This document shows, in pieces, positions 26,019-35,739 of a stretch of DNA of 64,000 bases (the stretch's first letter is position 1; each line of letters begins with the position of its first letter). The notes under the pieces are model-generated. The model worked only from the letters and a program-made list of their open reading frames with translations. It did no database searches and was not told where the DNA came from. The stretch comes from Caloranaerobacter ferrireducens (lineage in GTDB: Bacteria > Bacillota > Clostridia > Tissierellales > Thermohalobacteraceae): NCBI RefSeq assembly GCF_001730685.1, contig NZ_MDJR01000003.1, positions 124,001 through 188,000 of the forward strand, given 5' to 3'. Made by a program: the position numbers and the translations under genes.

Positions 26019-27473
26019 ATGAAATTGACAGATTTAATTAAGGGATTAGAAATTGAAAAGTATAGTGGAGATTTAGATATAGAAATTTCTAAGATAGTAT
26101 ATGATTCAAGAAAGGCTGTAAATGATTGTGTATTTGTAGCTATAGAAGGTTATAAAACAGATGGTCATAATTATGTAAGTCAAGCAATTAGTAATGGTGC
26201 AAAAGCAGTAATATTACAAAAAGATATAAATATCTCTGAGAATGTTGTTAAAATATTAGTTAAAGATACAAGATGTTCTTTGGCTAGGATTTCATCGAAT
26301 TTTTATAAAAATCCCTCAAAAAAATTAGAGTTGATAGGAATTACTGGTACTAATGGTAAAACAACAACAACTTATTTAATAAAATCTATTATGGAAAAAG
26401 CAGGTAAAAACGTAGGGGTAATAGGGACGATAGGAAATGTGATAAATGGCAAAGTTGTTAAGGCAAAGAATACTACGCCTGAATCTTTAGATTTACAAGA
26501 ATTTTTCAGCTTAATGGTGGAAGAAAATATAGAGAGTTGTGTAATGGAGGTTTCATCACATTCTCTTGAATTAAAAAGAGTTGAGTACTGTGACTTTAAT
26601 GTAGGTATTTTTACTAATCTAACGCCTGAACACTTAGATTTTCATAAGGATTTACAAAGCTATATGGCAGCAAAGGTTAAATTGTTTTATAAAACTAGGG
26701 ATTATAATATTATAAATATAGATGATGAATACGGGAGAAAAATTAAAGATATTATACAAAAACTTGAAACACCAATTTTAACATATGGAATAGAAAGTAA
26801 GGCTGATATAACAGCTCATAATATAGAGTTTTATGCAAGTGGTGTTAAGTTTAATTTAATAACACCTAGTGGAAGTATTGATATAAGGTTAAATATTCCT
26901 GGCAAATTTAGCGTTTATAACGCTTTGGCAGCTGCATCTTGTGGTATTGCATATAACATAAAGTTAGAAGATATTAAAAAAGGACTCGAAGCAGTAAAAG
27001 GTGTAGACGGAAGATTTGAAGTGGTACCAACTAATACAGATTTTTCAGTTATAATAGATTATGCACATACTCCTGATGGTTTTAAAAAGGTATTAAGCAC
27101 AATTGATCAGTTTGCAAAAGGAAGAAAAATAATTGTATTTGGTTGTGGTGGAGATAGAGATAAAGTGAAAAGACCTAAAATGGGAGAAATAGCTTCTCAT
27201 TATTGTGATATCTGTATTATTACGAATGATAATCCAAGAACTGAAAATCCAATAGAGATAATTAATGATATTTTGAAAGGTATTAAAAATGAAGAGTGTG
27301 AATATGTAGTTATTGAGGATAGGAGAGAAGCGATACGTTATGCTTTAGAAATAGCAAGGAAAGATGATGTTATTTTATTAGCTGGCAAAGGACATGAAAC
27401 ATATCAGATTATTGGCAATGAAGTGTTGCCATTTGACGAGAAGAAAATTGTATTAGAATTACTTGGTGAATAA
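26019..27473 (+). CDS. murE: UDP-N-acetylmuramyl-tripeptide synthetase MurE (meso-DAP type)
   Basis: A 484-residue Mur ligase. The ATP loop is TGTNGKTTTTYL near residue 108, the Mur signature is EVSSHSLELKRV near 180, and the DNPRTENP motif lies near 405, with Asp-Asn-Pro-Arg typical of meso-diaminopimelate-adding enzymes rather than lysine ones. It adds the third residue of the stem peptide to UDP-MurNAc-L-Ala-D-Glu. ATG 26019 is chosen because GAGGTG ends 7 bases before it; GTG 26010 lies within that site. The next gene is mraY; murF, usually here, is missing. Confidence 0.93.
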   Translation: MKLTDLIKGLEIEKYSGDLDIEISKIVYDSRKAVNDCVFVAIEGYKTDGHNYVSQAISNGAKAVILQKDINISENVVKILVKDTRCSLARISSNFYKNPSKKLELIGITGTNGKTTTTYLIKSIMEKAGKNVGVIGTIGNVINGKVVKAKNTTPESLDLQEFFSLMVEENIESCVMEVSSHSLELKRVEYCDFNVGIFTNLTPEHLDFHKDLQSYMAAKVKLFYKTRDYNIINIDDEYGRKIKDIIQKLETPILTYGIESKADITAHNIEFYASGVKFNLITPSGSIDIRLNIPGKFSVYNALAAASCGIAYNIKLEDIKKGLEAVKGVDGRFEVVPTNTDFSVIIDYAHTPDGFKKVLSTIDQFAKGRKIIVFGCGGDRDKVKRPKMGEIASHYCDICIITNDNPRTENPIEIINDILKGIKNEECEYVVIEDRREAIRYALEIARKDDVILLAGKGHETYQIIGNEVLPFDEKKIVLELLGE

Positions 27474-27519
27474 GAATAAAATAATGGATTGAACATATGC
27501 TGAAGAGAGGAGTAGACAA

Positions 27520-28482
27520 ATGATGGATTATAAAGTAATAATTAAGGTTATTATTATTTCATTTGTAATTACTTTGATTTTAGGTCCGATATTAATACCT
27601 ATTTTAAAAAGATTAAAGGTTGGACAAAATGTTAGAGGTGAAGGACCAAAAACACATCTTAAAAAACAAGGTACACCTACAATGGGTGGAATTATAATGT
27701 TAATTGCTTTGATTATTACTACTCTGTCATCAGGATTAGTAAATAGAGATATGATTATACTTTTAGTGGCTACTTTAGGTTTTGGTTTAATTGGTTTTAT
27801 AGATGATTTTATAAAGGTAGTATTAAAAAGATCACTTGGATTAAGAGCTTATCAAAAGCTAATAGGTCAGATACTATTTGCAGTAATTTTAGCTATTTAT
27901 CAGTCAAATACTTCGATTTTAGGGACTAAAGTTTTAATACCTTTTTTAGATAAAACTTTAGACTTGGGGATGTTTTATGTACCGTTTATTGCTTTTGTAG
28001 TTGTAGGTACTGTAAATAGTGTTAATTTAACAGATGGTTTAGATGGATTAGCTACTGGAGTAACATTAATAGTTTTAGCATTCTTTGGTATTGCTTCGGT
28101 GACTTTAGGTTTTAATAGCGTAGCTATATTTTCTGCTGCTTTGGCAGGAGCATGTTTAGGTTTTTTAAGATATAATGCACATCCAGCAAAGGTTTTTATG
28201 GGTGATACAGGTTCTTTAGCATTAGGAGGAGCTGTTTCTACTATCGCAGTACTTATGAATTTACCACTTATATTACCTATAGTAGGTGGTATTTATTTCG
28301 TTGAAGCGTTATCAGTTATCATACAAGTAGCTTCATTTAAACTAACAGGTAAAAGAGTATTTAAGATGAGTCCTTTACATCATCATTTTGAATTAAAGGG
28401 ATGGAAAGAGACAAAAGTAGTAGTTGTGTTTTGGATTACAACAGTAATTTTGTGTTTAATAGGAATTGCTGGTATAATATAA
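27520..28482 (+). CDS. mraY: Phospho-N-acetylmuramoyl-pentapeptide-transferase MraY
   Basis: A 320-residue integral membrane enzyme with about ten helices. Diagnostic loops are seen: PTMGGI near residue 53, GFIDDFIKV near 93, NSVNLTDGLDGL near 166 with its catalytic acidic residues, FMGDTGSLALGG near 226 and SPLHHHFELKGW near 285. It makes lipid I by moving phospho-MurNAc-pentapeptide to undecaprenyl phosphate. Two adjacent ATG codons follow GAGAGGAG; the first is used here. Confidence 0.96.
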   Translation: MMDYKVIIKVIIISFVITLILGPILIPILKRLKVGQNVRGEGPKTHLKKQGTPTMGGIIMLIALIITTLSSGLVNRDMIILLVATLGFGLIGFIDDFIKVVLKRSLGLRAYQKLIGQILFAVILAIYQSNTSILGTKVLIPFLDKTLDLGMFYVPFIAFVVVGTVNSVNLTDGLDGLATGVTLIVLAFFGIASVTLGFNSVAIFSAALAGACLGFLRYNAHPAKVFMGDTGSLALGGAVSTIAVLMNLPLILPIVGGIYFVEALSVIIQVASFKLTGKRVFKMSPLHHHFELKGWKETKVVVVFWITTVILCLIGIAGII

Positions 28483-28510
28483 AATTATTTAGTTAAAGTA
28501 GGTGATGCAA

Positions 28511-29893
28511 TTGGAACTTAAACATAAAAATATTTTAATTTTAGGATTAGGTATTAGTGGCATTTCAACAGCAAAAGCATTAAATAAGCTAAATGCTAAT
28601 ATTATAATTAGTGATAAGAAGAAAGAGGATGAATTAAAGCAATATATCGATGAATTAAGAGATATCAAAGTTAAATATATTTTAGGCACTAATGATGTTG
28701 ATTTGGATAATATTGATTTAATAATAAAAAGTCCTGGAATACCTTTGAATTTACCTACAATTAATAAAGCTGTTGAAAAAGGTATTGAAGTTATTACAGA
28801 TATTGAGTTAGCATATAGAATTTCATCTAATCAATTTATTGCTATTACGGGTACTAATGGTAAAACAACTACCACGACCTTAATAGGAGAAGTTTTTAAG
28901 AATGCTAACGAGGTATGTCATGTAACAGGGAATGTTGGAGTAGGAATATTATGGGAATTAGTAAACTCTGAGGAAAATGATATTTTTGTAGTGGAAGTTA
29001 GTAGTTTCCAATTAGAGAGTACAAAATATTTTAAACCTAAAGCTAGTGTGATTATTAATATAACTCCTGACCATTTGAAATGGCATGGCTCATTTGAGAA
29101 TTATATAAATGCAAAAAAGAAAATTTTTGCAAATCAGGATAAAGATGATTATACTATTCTAAACTATGACGATAAACTTTTAAGAGAAATATCAAATGAG
29201 GTTTGCTCAAATATTATATTTTTTAGCCAATGGCATGAACTAGAAAAAGGTGTATATGTAAAAGATAATAAGATAGTAGTAAATGATGGAAAGAAAACAA
29301 TGCCTGTTATTTCATGTGATGAAATAAAGATACCTGGCAAGCATAATCTGGAGAATGCACTTGCTGCGGTTAGTGTAGGCTGGGTAATGGGAATAGAGTT
29401 AGAAGTAATTGCCGATACTTTAAGAAAATTTGAAGGGGTAGAGCACAGGCTTGAGTTTGTTGACGAAATTAATGGTGTTAGTTTTTATAATGATTCAAAA
29501 GCTACCAATCCAGATGCTGCAATAAAGGCTATTGAAGCTATAGAAAGTCCAATAATTCTTATAGCTGGTGGTTTAGATAAAGGGAATGAATTTGATGAAT
29601 TTATAAATAGTTTTAATAATAAGGTGAAAGAGTTAATAGTACTTGGAGAGACAGCTATAAAAATAAAAGATGCTGCAATAAAATTGGGCTTTAGGAATAT
29701 ACATATAGTAGAAAATATGGAGAAGGCAGTCGAGAAAAGTTATGAATTAGCTAAAAGTGGTGATAATGTACTGCTTTCACCTGCTTGTGCTAGCTGGGAT
29801 ATGTATAAGAATTTTGAAGAAAGGGGTAATGATTTTAAGAGAGCAGTCAATAATTTGAGGGGGCTTAATAATGATAAAAAAGAGAGCCTGTGA
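28511..29893 (+). CDS. murD: UDP-N-acetylmuramoylalanine-D-glutamate ligase MurD
   Basis: A 460-residue Mur ligase. An N-terminal Rossmann-like domain (ILILGLGISG) binds UDP-MurNAc-L-Ala. The ATP loop TGTNGKTTTTTL, the VVEVSSFQLE motif, NITPDHLKWH and the C-terminal NDSKATNPDA and LSPACASWDMY motifs follow in the MurD order. It adds D-glutamate. TTG 28511 gives the usual MELKHK-type N-terminus and stands 6 bases after AGGTG; ATG 28505 is directly adjacent to that site and less likely. The last 23 bases overlap the next gene. Confidence 0.93.
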   Translation: MELKHKNILILGLGISGISTAKALNKLNANIIISDKKKEDELKQYIDELRDIKVKYILGTNDVDLDNIDLIIKSPGIPLNLPTINKAVEKGIEVITDIELAYRISSNQFIAITGTNGKTTTTTLIGEVFKNANEVCHVTGNVGVGILWELVNSEENDIFVVEVSSFQLESTKYFKPKASVIINITPDHLKWHGSFENYINAKKKIFANQDKDDYTILNYDDKLLREISNEVCSNIIFFSQWHELEKGVYVKDNKIVVNDGKKTMPVISCDEIKIPGKHNLENALAAVSVGWVMGIELEVIADTLRKFEGVEHRLEFVDEINGVSFYNDSKATNPDAAIKAIEAIESPIILIAGGLDKGNEFDEFINSFNNKVKELIVLGETAIKIKDAAIKLGFRNIHIVENMEKAVEKSYELAKSGDNVLLSPACASWDMYKNFEERGNDFKRAVNNLRGLNNDKKESL

Positions 29894-30974
29894 TTTTACT
29901 TTGATGATTGTAACTATCCTTTTAGTTTTTATTGGTATAATCATGGTTTTTAGTTCTAGTTATCCAGAAGCATATTATAAAATGAAAGACGGATACTTCT
30001 TTTTGAAAAAGCAGATGTTTTTTAGTGTACTTGGACTATTTGCTATGATATTTTTTATGAATTTTGATTATTGGAGATTACAGAAATTATCTAAATTAAT
30101 CTTCTTGATAAGTATAATTTTAGGGCTATTGATTTTTACTCCACTGGGCACTGAATTTCATGGTGCAAGAAGATGGATAAATTTAGGATTTACAACTTTT
30201 CAGCCTTCAGAAGCTATAAAATTAGGTTCAATAATATATTTAGCTTCATATTTGGCTAGAAAAAAAGATAAGATAAAATCTTTCTTCAAAGGAGTAATGC
30301 CATCTCTTATTATTATAGGAATTGCTTGTGGATTGATAATTATTCAAAAAGATTTAAGTACTAGTGCTACTTTAGGATTAACACTTATGATTATGTTGTT
30401 TATTGCAGGAATGAGATTTTTACATTTAACATTTTTTGTGTTACTTGGACTAGGGGGAGTAGTAGGAGCTATTTTAAAGGAGGAGTTTAGAAGAAAAAGG
30501 ATTTTAGCATTTCTAGATCCTTTTAAATATAAAGATACAGTTGGTTGGCAATTAGTTCAATCATTGTATGCTTTAGGTTCGGGAGGAATATTTGGTTTAG
30601 GTTTAGGAAAAAGTAGACAAAAATTCTTTTACATACCTGAACCATATAATGATTTTATATTTGCAATAATTGGTGAGGAACTTGGTTTTGTTGGATGTGT
30701 AACTGTGATAATATTATTTTTAATTTTAATATGGAGAGGAATTAGAATAGCTGTAAATGCAAGAGATTTATTTGGTTGTTTATTAGCTTCAGGCATAGTA
30801 GCTCTAATAACTGTTCAGTCGATGATACATATAGCAGTTGTTACTTCTTCTATACCTCCTACTGGGATACCTTTACCATTTGTTAGTTTTGGTGGTACAT
30901 CGCTTTTAGTATTTATGTCAGCAATTGGTATACTACTTAATATTTCAAGATATACAGATTTAGATAGGAGTTGA
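29871..30974 (+). CDS. ftsW: SEDS family glycosyltransferase FtsW/SpoVE
   Basis: A 367-residue SEDS protein with about ten transmembrane helices. The family hallmarks are GARRWI near residue 94, FQPSEAIKL near 106, the KDLSTSATLG loop and the C-terminal PPTGIPLPFVSFGGTS signature near 320. SEDS proteins polymerise lipid II glycan strands together with a class B PBP, here most likely the SpoVD-type protein. In B. subtilis the copy at this position is SpoVE; whether this one serves vegetative division, cortex or both is open. ATG 29871 overlaps murD behind GAGGGGG. Confidence 0.9.
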   Translation: MIKKRACDFTLMIVTILLVFIGIIMVFSSSYPEAYYKMKDGYFFLKKQMFFSVLGLFAMIFFMNFDYWRLQKLSKLIFLISIILGLLIFTPLGTEFHGARRWINLGFTTFQPSEAIKLGSIIYLASYLARKKDKIKSFFKGVMPSLIIIGIACGLIIIQKDLSTSATLGLTLMIMLFIAGMRFLHLTFFVLLGLGGVVGAILKEEFRRKRILAFLDPFKYKDTVGWQLVQSLYALGSGGIFGLGLGKSRQKFFYIPEPYNDFIFAIIGEELGFVGCVTVIILFLILIWRGIRIAVNARDLFGCLLASGIVALITVQSMIHIAVVTSSIPPTGIPLPFVSFGGTSLLVFMSAIGILLNISRYTDLDRS

Positions 30975-30978
30975 AAAT

Positions 30979-32085
30979 ATGAAATTTTTGATTACTGGTG
31001 GAGGAACTGGAGGACATATCTATCCTGCTTTAGCAATTGCTAATAAAATAAAGAAAGAGATTCAAAATGCTACCATTTTATATGTTGGAACTGAGAAAGG
31101 CTTAGAAGCAGAACTAGTGCCTAGAGAAGGATTTGATTTCAAGGCGATACGTGTAAAAGGCTTTAAAAGAAAATTATCTTTAGATACTTTAGATTCAATA
31201 AAGACTTTACTAAAGGGACTTAATGATGCGAGAAAAATAATAAATGAGTTTCAACCTGATGTAGTTATAGGAACTGGTGGATATGTTTGTGGTCCTATAG
31301 TATTTATTTCAGCTTTAAAAAAAATACCGACGTTAATTCACGAACAAAATGCATATCCAGGAGTAACTAATAGGATTCTTTCTAGATTTGTTGATAAAGT
31401 TGCTGGAAGCTTTGAAGAATCTGTAAAATATTTCCATAACCCAAACAAAGTAACTATAACTGGAAATCCAGTTAGAGATGACTTTTTGAAAATTAATAAG
31501 AATAAAGTTAAGTCAACTGAAAAGATTAGTCCTCTTATTCTTTCTTTTGGAGGAAGTGGTGGACAGAAAAAATTAAATGAAGCAATGCTTGAAGTTATCC
31601 AGAAGAATATAGGGGGAAGAATGCAAATCATTCATGTAACAGGAAAGAGATTTTATGAAGACTTTATTAAGAGTTTAAATAAAAAAGTAGGTTCTATTGA
31701 AAGTTTGGAAGAAAATATTAAAGTAGTGCCATATTTATATGATATGCCTAATGTTTTAGCTTCTTCAGACCTTGTTATAACTAGTGCTGGTGCAATAACT
31801 ATTGCAGAAATTACTGCTATAGGGGTTCCAAGTATATTAATACCAAAGAGTTATACAGCAGAGAATCATCAAGAATTCAATGCGAGAGCTTTAGAAAAAC
31901 AAGGTGCGAGTGTTATGATTTTAGAAAAAGACCTTAATGGAGAAATATTAAATGAAAAGATAAATGAATTACTAAATGATAAAAACAAATTAGAATCTAT
32001 GGCTCAGCAAAGTAGGAAATTAGCTAAGATAGATGCTACTGATAGAATTTTTAAAATGATTATAGATTTAATTAAGAAAAAATAG
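30979..32085 (+). CDS. murG: UDP-GlcNAc:lipid I N-acetylglucosaminyltransferase MurG
   Basis: A 368-residue GT-B glycosyltransferase. The N-terminal glycine-rich loop GGGTGGHIYPA (residues 7-17), the GTGGYVCGP motif near 93, HEQNAYPG near 117 and the UDP-GlcNAc site around TSAGAITIAEI near 271 are all present. It converts lipid I to lipid II at the inner face of the membrane. It starts 4 bases after the ftsW stop behind TAGGAG. Confidence 0.95.
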   Translation: MKFLITGGGTGGHIYPALAIANKIKKEIQNATILYVGTEKGLEAELVPREGFDFKAIRVKGFKRKLSLDTLDSIKTLLKGLNDARKIINEFQPDVVIGTGGYVCGPIVFISALKKIPTLIHEQNAYPGVTNRILSRFVDKVAGSFEESVKYFHNPNKVTITGNPVRDDFLKINKNKVKSTEKISPLILSFGGSGGQKKLNEAMLEVIQKNIGGRMQIIHVTGKRFYEDFIKSLNKKVGSIESLEENIKVVPYLYDMPNVLASSDLVITSAGAITIAEITAIGVPSILIPKSYTAENHQEFNARALEKQGASVMILEKDLNGEILNEKINELLNDKNKLESMAQQSRKLAKIDATDRIFKMIIDLIKKK

Positions 32086-32184
32086 TATTTTGTAACACCT
32101 CTCAAGAATATGCATAAGATATTTATATATTGTTTTTCAAAAGACTTTATACATAGGCACGGTGCATATTCTGGAGGTGTAATT

Positions 32185-33438
32185 ATGAGTAAGTATATTA
32201 TAGAAGGTGGAAAAAGACTTGTAGGAGAAATTACTATAGGTGGTGCTAAAAACTCTGCATTACCTATTCTTGCTGCTTCTGTTATAACTAATAGTGTGAG
32301 TACTATTTTTAACATACCTAAAATTAGAGATGTAGATGTAATGGAACAAATTTTAAAATCGATTGGATGTAAAGTTAATAGAGTAGATGATATCATGACA
32401 ATAGACTCAAGGCCTTTTTCGGAAATTAGGATACCTGAAGATTTAGTTAGAGAAATGCGCTCTTCAATCATTTTGATGGGAGCTATGCTAGCAAGATGTG
32501 GTCAAGTCGAAATATCTTATCCAGGCGGGTGTGACATTGGGCCGAGACCTATTGATTTACATCTTAAAGCTCTTAAAGAGCTTGGGGCAGATATTAAAGA
32601 AGCTCATGGATATATATATTGTTGTGCTGAGCAATTAAAAGGGTGTGAAATTCAATTAGATTATCCTAGTGTAGGAGCAACTGAAAATATTATGTTAGCT
32701 GCAGTTAGAGCTAAAGGAACTACAATAATCAGAAATGCAGCTAAGGAGCCTGAAATAGTCGATCTTCAAAACTTTCTTAATTCCGCTGGTGCAAAAATAT
32801 ATGGAGCAGGTACAAGTGCAATAAGAATTGACGGTGTTGATAAGTTACATGGAGTAGAGCATACAGTTATACCTGACAGAATAGTTGCAGGAACGTTTAT
32901 GGTAGCTTCTGCTATAACTGGTGGAGAAGTTATATTAAAAAATATAGAAGTAGAGCATTTGAATTCAATAATAGCAAAACTTAGAGAAGCTGGATGTATG
33001 ATTTACAATAATTGTACGACTTTAAAGATAATTGGTCCTAAAAGACCTAATGCTGTTGAATCTATTAGAACTTTACCTTATCCTGGATTTCCAACAGATA
33101 TGCAAGCTCAAATGATAGCTCTTTTGTCATTAGCTAATGGAACAAGTGTGGTATGTGAAACTATATTTGAAAATAGATTTAAACATGTTGATGAATTAGT
33201 TAGAATGGGAGCCAAAATAAAAACGGAAGGAAGAGTAGCGATAATAAAAGGAGTCAAAGAGTTAACTGGTGCAAAAGTAACTGCAAAAGACTTAAGGGGT
33301 GGAGCTGCTTTAGTATTAGCGGGATTAGCTGCTAAAGGAACTACTATAGTCGAAAATATATATCATATTGATAGAGGTTATCAAGATTTTGAGAAAGATC
33401 TAGCATCTTTAGGTGCTGATATAAAGAAAATATTCTAG
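32185..33438 (+). CDS. murA: UDP-N-acetylglucosamine 1-carboxyvinyltransferase MurA
   Basis: A 417-residue EPSP-synthase-fold enzyme. The catalytic loop PGGCDIGPRPID places the reactive cysteine at residue 116, the form that is normally fosfomycin-sensitive. The substrate-binding GGAKNSALPIL lies near residue 19. It performs the first committed step of peptidoglycan synthesis. ATG 32185 follows GGAGGTG (32173-32179); the 25-residue upstream extension has no ribosome site and is not part of the family. Located between murG and ftsQ, as in many Clostridia. Confidence 0.94.
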   Translation: MSKYIIEGGKRLVGEITIGGAKNSALPILAASVITNSVSTIFNIPKIRDVDVMEQILKSIGCKVNRVDDIMTIDSRPFSEIRIPEDLVREMRSSIILMGAMLARCGQVEISYPGGCDIGPRPIDLHLKALKELGADIKEAHGYIYCCAEQLKGCEIQLDYPSVGATENIMLAAVRAKGTTIIRNAAKEPEIVDLQNFLNSAGAKIYGAGTSAIRIDGVDKLHGVEHTVIPDRIVAGTFMVASAITGGEVILKNIEVEHLNSIIAKLREAGCMIYNNCTTLKIIGPKRPNAVESIRTLPYPGFPTDMQAQMIALLSLANGTSVVCETIFENRFKHVDELVRMGAKIKTEGRVAIIKGVKELTGAKVTAKDLRGGAALVLAGLAAKGTTIVENIYHIDRGYQDFEKDLASLGADIKKIF

Positions 33439-33460
33439 CAGCGTATTTGCTGCTTTTTAA
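33437..33460 (+). terminator. Weak terminator after murA
   Basis: Stem AGCAGC (33437-33442) with GCTGCT (33449-33454) followed by TTTT. It may only attenuate transcription into ftsQ. Confidence 0.5.
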
Positions 33461-33490
33461 CTGATGGACAAGCTACAGGAGTGATTTAAA

Positions 33491-34243
33491 GTGACTGACA
33501 GTATTGAAAGAAAAATACGAAAAAAAAAGATAGGACTTATTACAATATTATTAATTTTTTTAATATCAATCTTTATTATTTTATCGACTAAAACGAGTTT
33601 TTTTGACATTTCAGAAATAGTAATTCAAGGAAATGATATTTTAGATGATGAAAAAGTTATTTTGGCTTCTGGTTTAAATTATGGGGAAAATATTTTTAAA
33701 ATACGAACTCAAGAAGCAAAAGAAAATTTATTATCCCATCCATATGTAAAATCTGTAAATATAAAAAGACTTTTTCCTAATAAGCTGGTTATTACAATAA
33801 AAGAGAGAAAAGAATTTTTAGCTATACCTTATTTAGATTCATATATATACATAGATGATGAAGGATATATCTTGAATCTATTGGCTTATAGAAAGGAAAA
33901 TTTATTAGAAATTGAAGGCGTTAATATTAATGATATTTCAATTGGCAAAAAAATTTCATTAGAAGATAATGTTAGTTTAGAAAAAATAATAGGTTTGATT
34001 CAAGATTGTAAAAAGATTGGTTTATATAAAGAAATAAAAAAAGTTAAATTAGATAATAAATCTAATACAGTAATTTATTTAAAATCGGGTGTTAAAGTTG
34101 CATTTGGATACCTAAATAATGTAAAATATAAATTAAGCTTTACTATTAAAATTCTTGATGATTTGAAACATAGAGGTATAAATAAAGGTACAATTTATTT
34201 TAATAAGGGAGATAGTCCTATTTTTATACCAGAAGGTAATTAG
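33491..34243 (+). CDS. ftsQ: Cell division protein FtsQ/DivIB
   Basis: A 250-residue bitopic protein: basic N-terminus, one transmembrane helix (about residues 16-36), then a POTRA domain (FDISEIVIQGNDILDDEKVI...) and the beta domain with RLFPNKLVITIKERK. It stabilises the FtsL/DivIC complex in the division machinery. GTG 33491 is preceded by AGGAG at a good distance. The length and layout match Firmicute DivIB. Confidence 0.88.
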   Translation: MTDSIERKIRKKKIGLITILLIFLISIFIILSTKTSFFDISEIVIQGNDILDDEKVILASGLNYGENIFKIRTQEAKENLLSHPYVKSVNIKRLFPNKLVITIKERKEFLAIPYLDSYIYIDDEGYILNLLAYRKENLLEIEGVNINDISIGKKISLEDNVSLEKIIGLIQDCKKIGLYKEIKKVKLDNKSNTVIYLKSGVKVAFGYLNNVKYKLSFTIKILDDLKHRGINKGTIYFNKGDSPIFIPEGN

Positions 34244-34257
34244 GAGGATAATCCATA

Positions 34258-34992
34258 ATGAGAGAGTTAAAGAGTAAAATAGCATTTGCTTTAGTATGTT
34301 TAATACTAGGGATAATTATAGCAATACAATTTAAAACAGTTAATGAGACTGTAGGAAATGGGATTTTGCCAACTAAAAGTGCGCAACAATTGGCTTTAGA
34401 ATTAAAAAAGTTAAAAGATGAGAAGGAAAAATTATTAGAAGAATTAAATAGCTTAGAATTTAAAGTAAAACAATATGAAAAAAATGCTGCTGAAGAAAAT
34501 GTCTATATTAAAAATTTGATGAAAGAATTACAGAAATATAGGATGTTTGGTGGATATGAGCCAGTAAAAGGACCGGGTATAATAGTAATAGTAAATGACC
34601 CACCTATTGAAGTACAATTTGGAGACGATACTAGTATTATAGTTAATAATTATGACTTTTTGTTGGAAATAATCAGTAATCTAAATGCTGCAGGTGCAGA
34701 AGCAATTTCTGTTAACGAACAGAGGTATACAGGATTCACTGAGATAGTACCTGCTGGAAATCATCTTGAAATTAATGGTGTTTCATATGGTCCTCCTTTT
34801 ATAATTAAAGCAATTGGTGAGCCTAAGATTTTAGAATCAGCTCTTAGGCTTAAAGGAGGAGTGATTTGGTATATGGAAAATTTATTTAATTTAGATGTGC
34901 AAATTAAAGAAGAAAAAAATATAGAGATACCTAGATATACAAGAATAAATGAATTTAAATATGCAAAGCCAATAGATAATGATACTGATTAA
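34258..34992 (+). CDS. DUF881 family protein (first of two)
   Basis: A 244-residue protein with one N-terminal membrane helix (about residues 7-25), a coiled coil (about 42-75) and a C-terminal DUF881 domain. Conserved stretches include VKGPGIIVIVNDPP near residue 101, NAAGAEAISVNEQR near 142 and PPFIIKAIG near 180. DUF881 proteins sit next to ftsA/ftsZ or sbp in many Firmicutes and Actinobacteria; their function is unknown. It follows ftsQ and has a tandem paralogue directly downstream. Confidence 0.88.
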   Translation: MRELKSKIAFALVCLILGIIIAIQFKTVNETVGNGILPTKSAQQLALELKKLKDEKEKLLEELNSLEFKVKQYEKNAAEENVYIKNLMKELQKYRMFGGYEPVKGPGIIVIVNDPPIEVQFGDDTSIIVNNYDFLLEIISNLNAAGAEAISVNEQRYTGFTEIVPAGNHLEINGVSYGPPFIIKAIGEPKILESALRLKGGVIWYMENLFNLDVQIKEEKNIEIPRYTRINEFKYAKPIDNDTD

Positions 34993-35009
34993 AAAATAAG
35001 GTGAGAAAA

Positions 35010-35738
35010 ATGGATAAAAAATATATTGGCAATGTAACTATATTGATAGTTACTATTATTACTGGAATACTTTTTTCATTTCAATTTAAACAGGATATTG
35101 ATGATTATACACTAGTATCTTTACACTCGATTAAAATGACAAAAAAGGAAATTAACAACTATAAGAGAGAAATTAGTAATTTAAAGAGATTAATAGAAGA
35201 GAAAAAAAGTGAGATAAATAATTATCATAAAGCTATCATAGATAAAGATTCTTTTGCTGAATTGCTTGAGCAAGAGATTAGAGATATAAGATTTGAAATA
35301 GGTTTAGAAGATGTTCAAGGACCAGGTATTATTATCAAAATGGAAGATAACAATAAAAAAGTTTCTTATGGAGAAAATGTAAATTATGATTTAGTACATG
35401 ATTTAGATGTTTTAAAATTGATTAATGATTTAAATGCAGCTGGTGCTGAAGCAATAAGTATTAATGGACAGAGGGTTTTATCAAGGTCTGAAATAAAATG
35501 TGGAGGACCCATTATAACAATAAATAAACAAAGATTAGCTTCTCCATTTGTAATAAAAGCAATAGGAGATCCCAAGGTGTTGTATGCAGCTATAAATGCT
35601 CCTAATACAAATGGGTATATATTAAAAGAAGTTAGAAATATAAAAATACAGACTAGAATAAGTGATAATATTTTTATCCCAAGATATTGGGGTGATATTA
35701 CTTTTAATCAGGCTAAGCCTATAGAAGAGGGTGAATAA
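35010..35738 (+). CDS. DUF881 family protein (second of two)
   Basis: A 242-residue paralogue of the preceding gene with the same plan: one N-terminal helix, a coiled coil (about residues 40-80) and DUF881 domain (VQGPGIIIKMED, NAAGAEAISINGQR, SPFVIKAIGDPK). ATG 35010 is selected because AAGGTG precedes it; GTG 35001 is within that site. Its 3' end approaches the sbp start at 35740. The pair presumably arose by duplication. Confidence 0.88.
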   Translation: MDKKYIGNVTILIVTIITGILFSFQFKQDIDDYTLVSLHSIKMTKKEINNYKREISNLKRLIEEKKSEINNYHKAIIDKDSFAELLEQEIRDIRFEIGLEDVQGPGIIIKMEDNNKKVSYGENVNYDLVHDLDVLKLINDLNAAGAEAISINGQRVLSRSEIKCGGPIITINKQRLASPFVIKAIGDPKVLYAAINAPNTNGYILKEVRNIKIQTRISDNIFIPRYWGDITFNQAKPIEEGE

Positions 35739-35739
35739 A

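Noticed and set aside
32110-32184. N-terminal extension of MurA
   Set aside because: No ribosome site, not seen in the family; GGAGGTG precedes ATG 32185.
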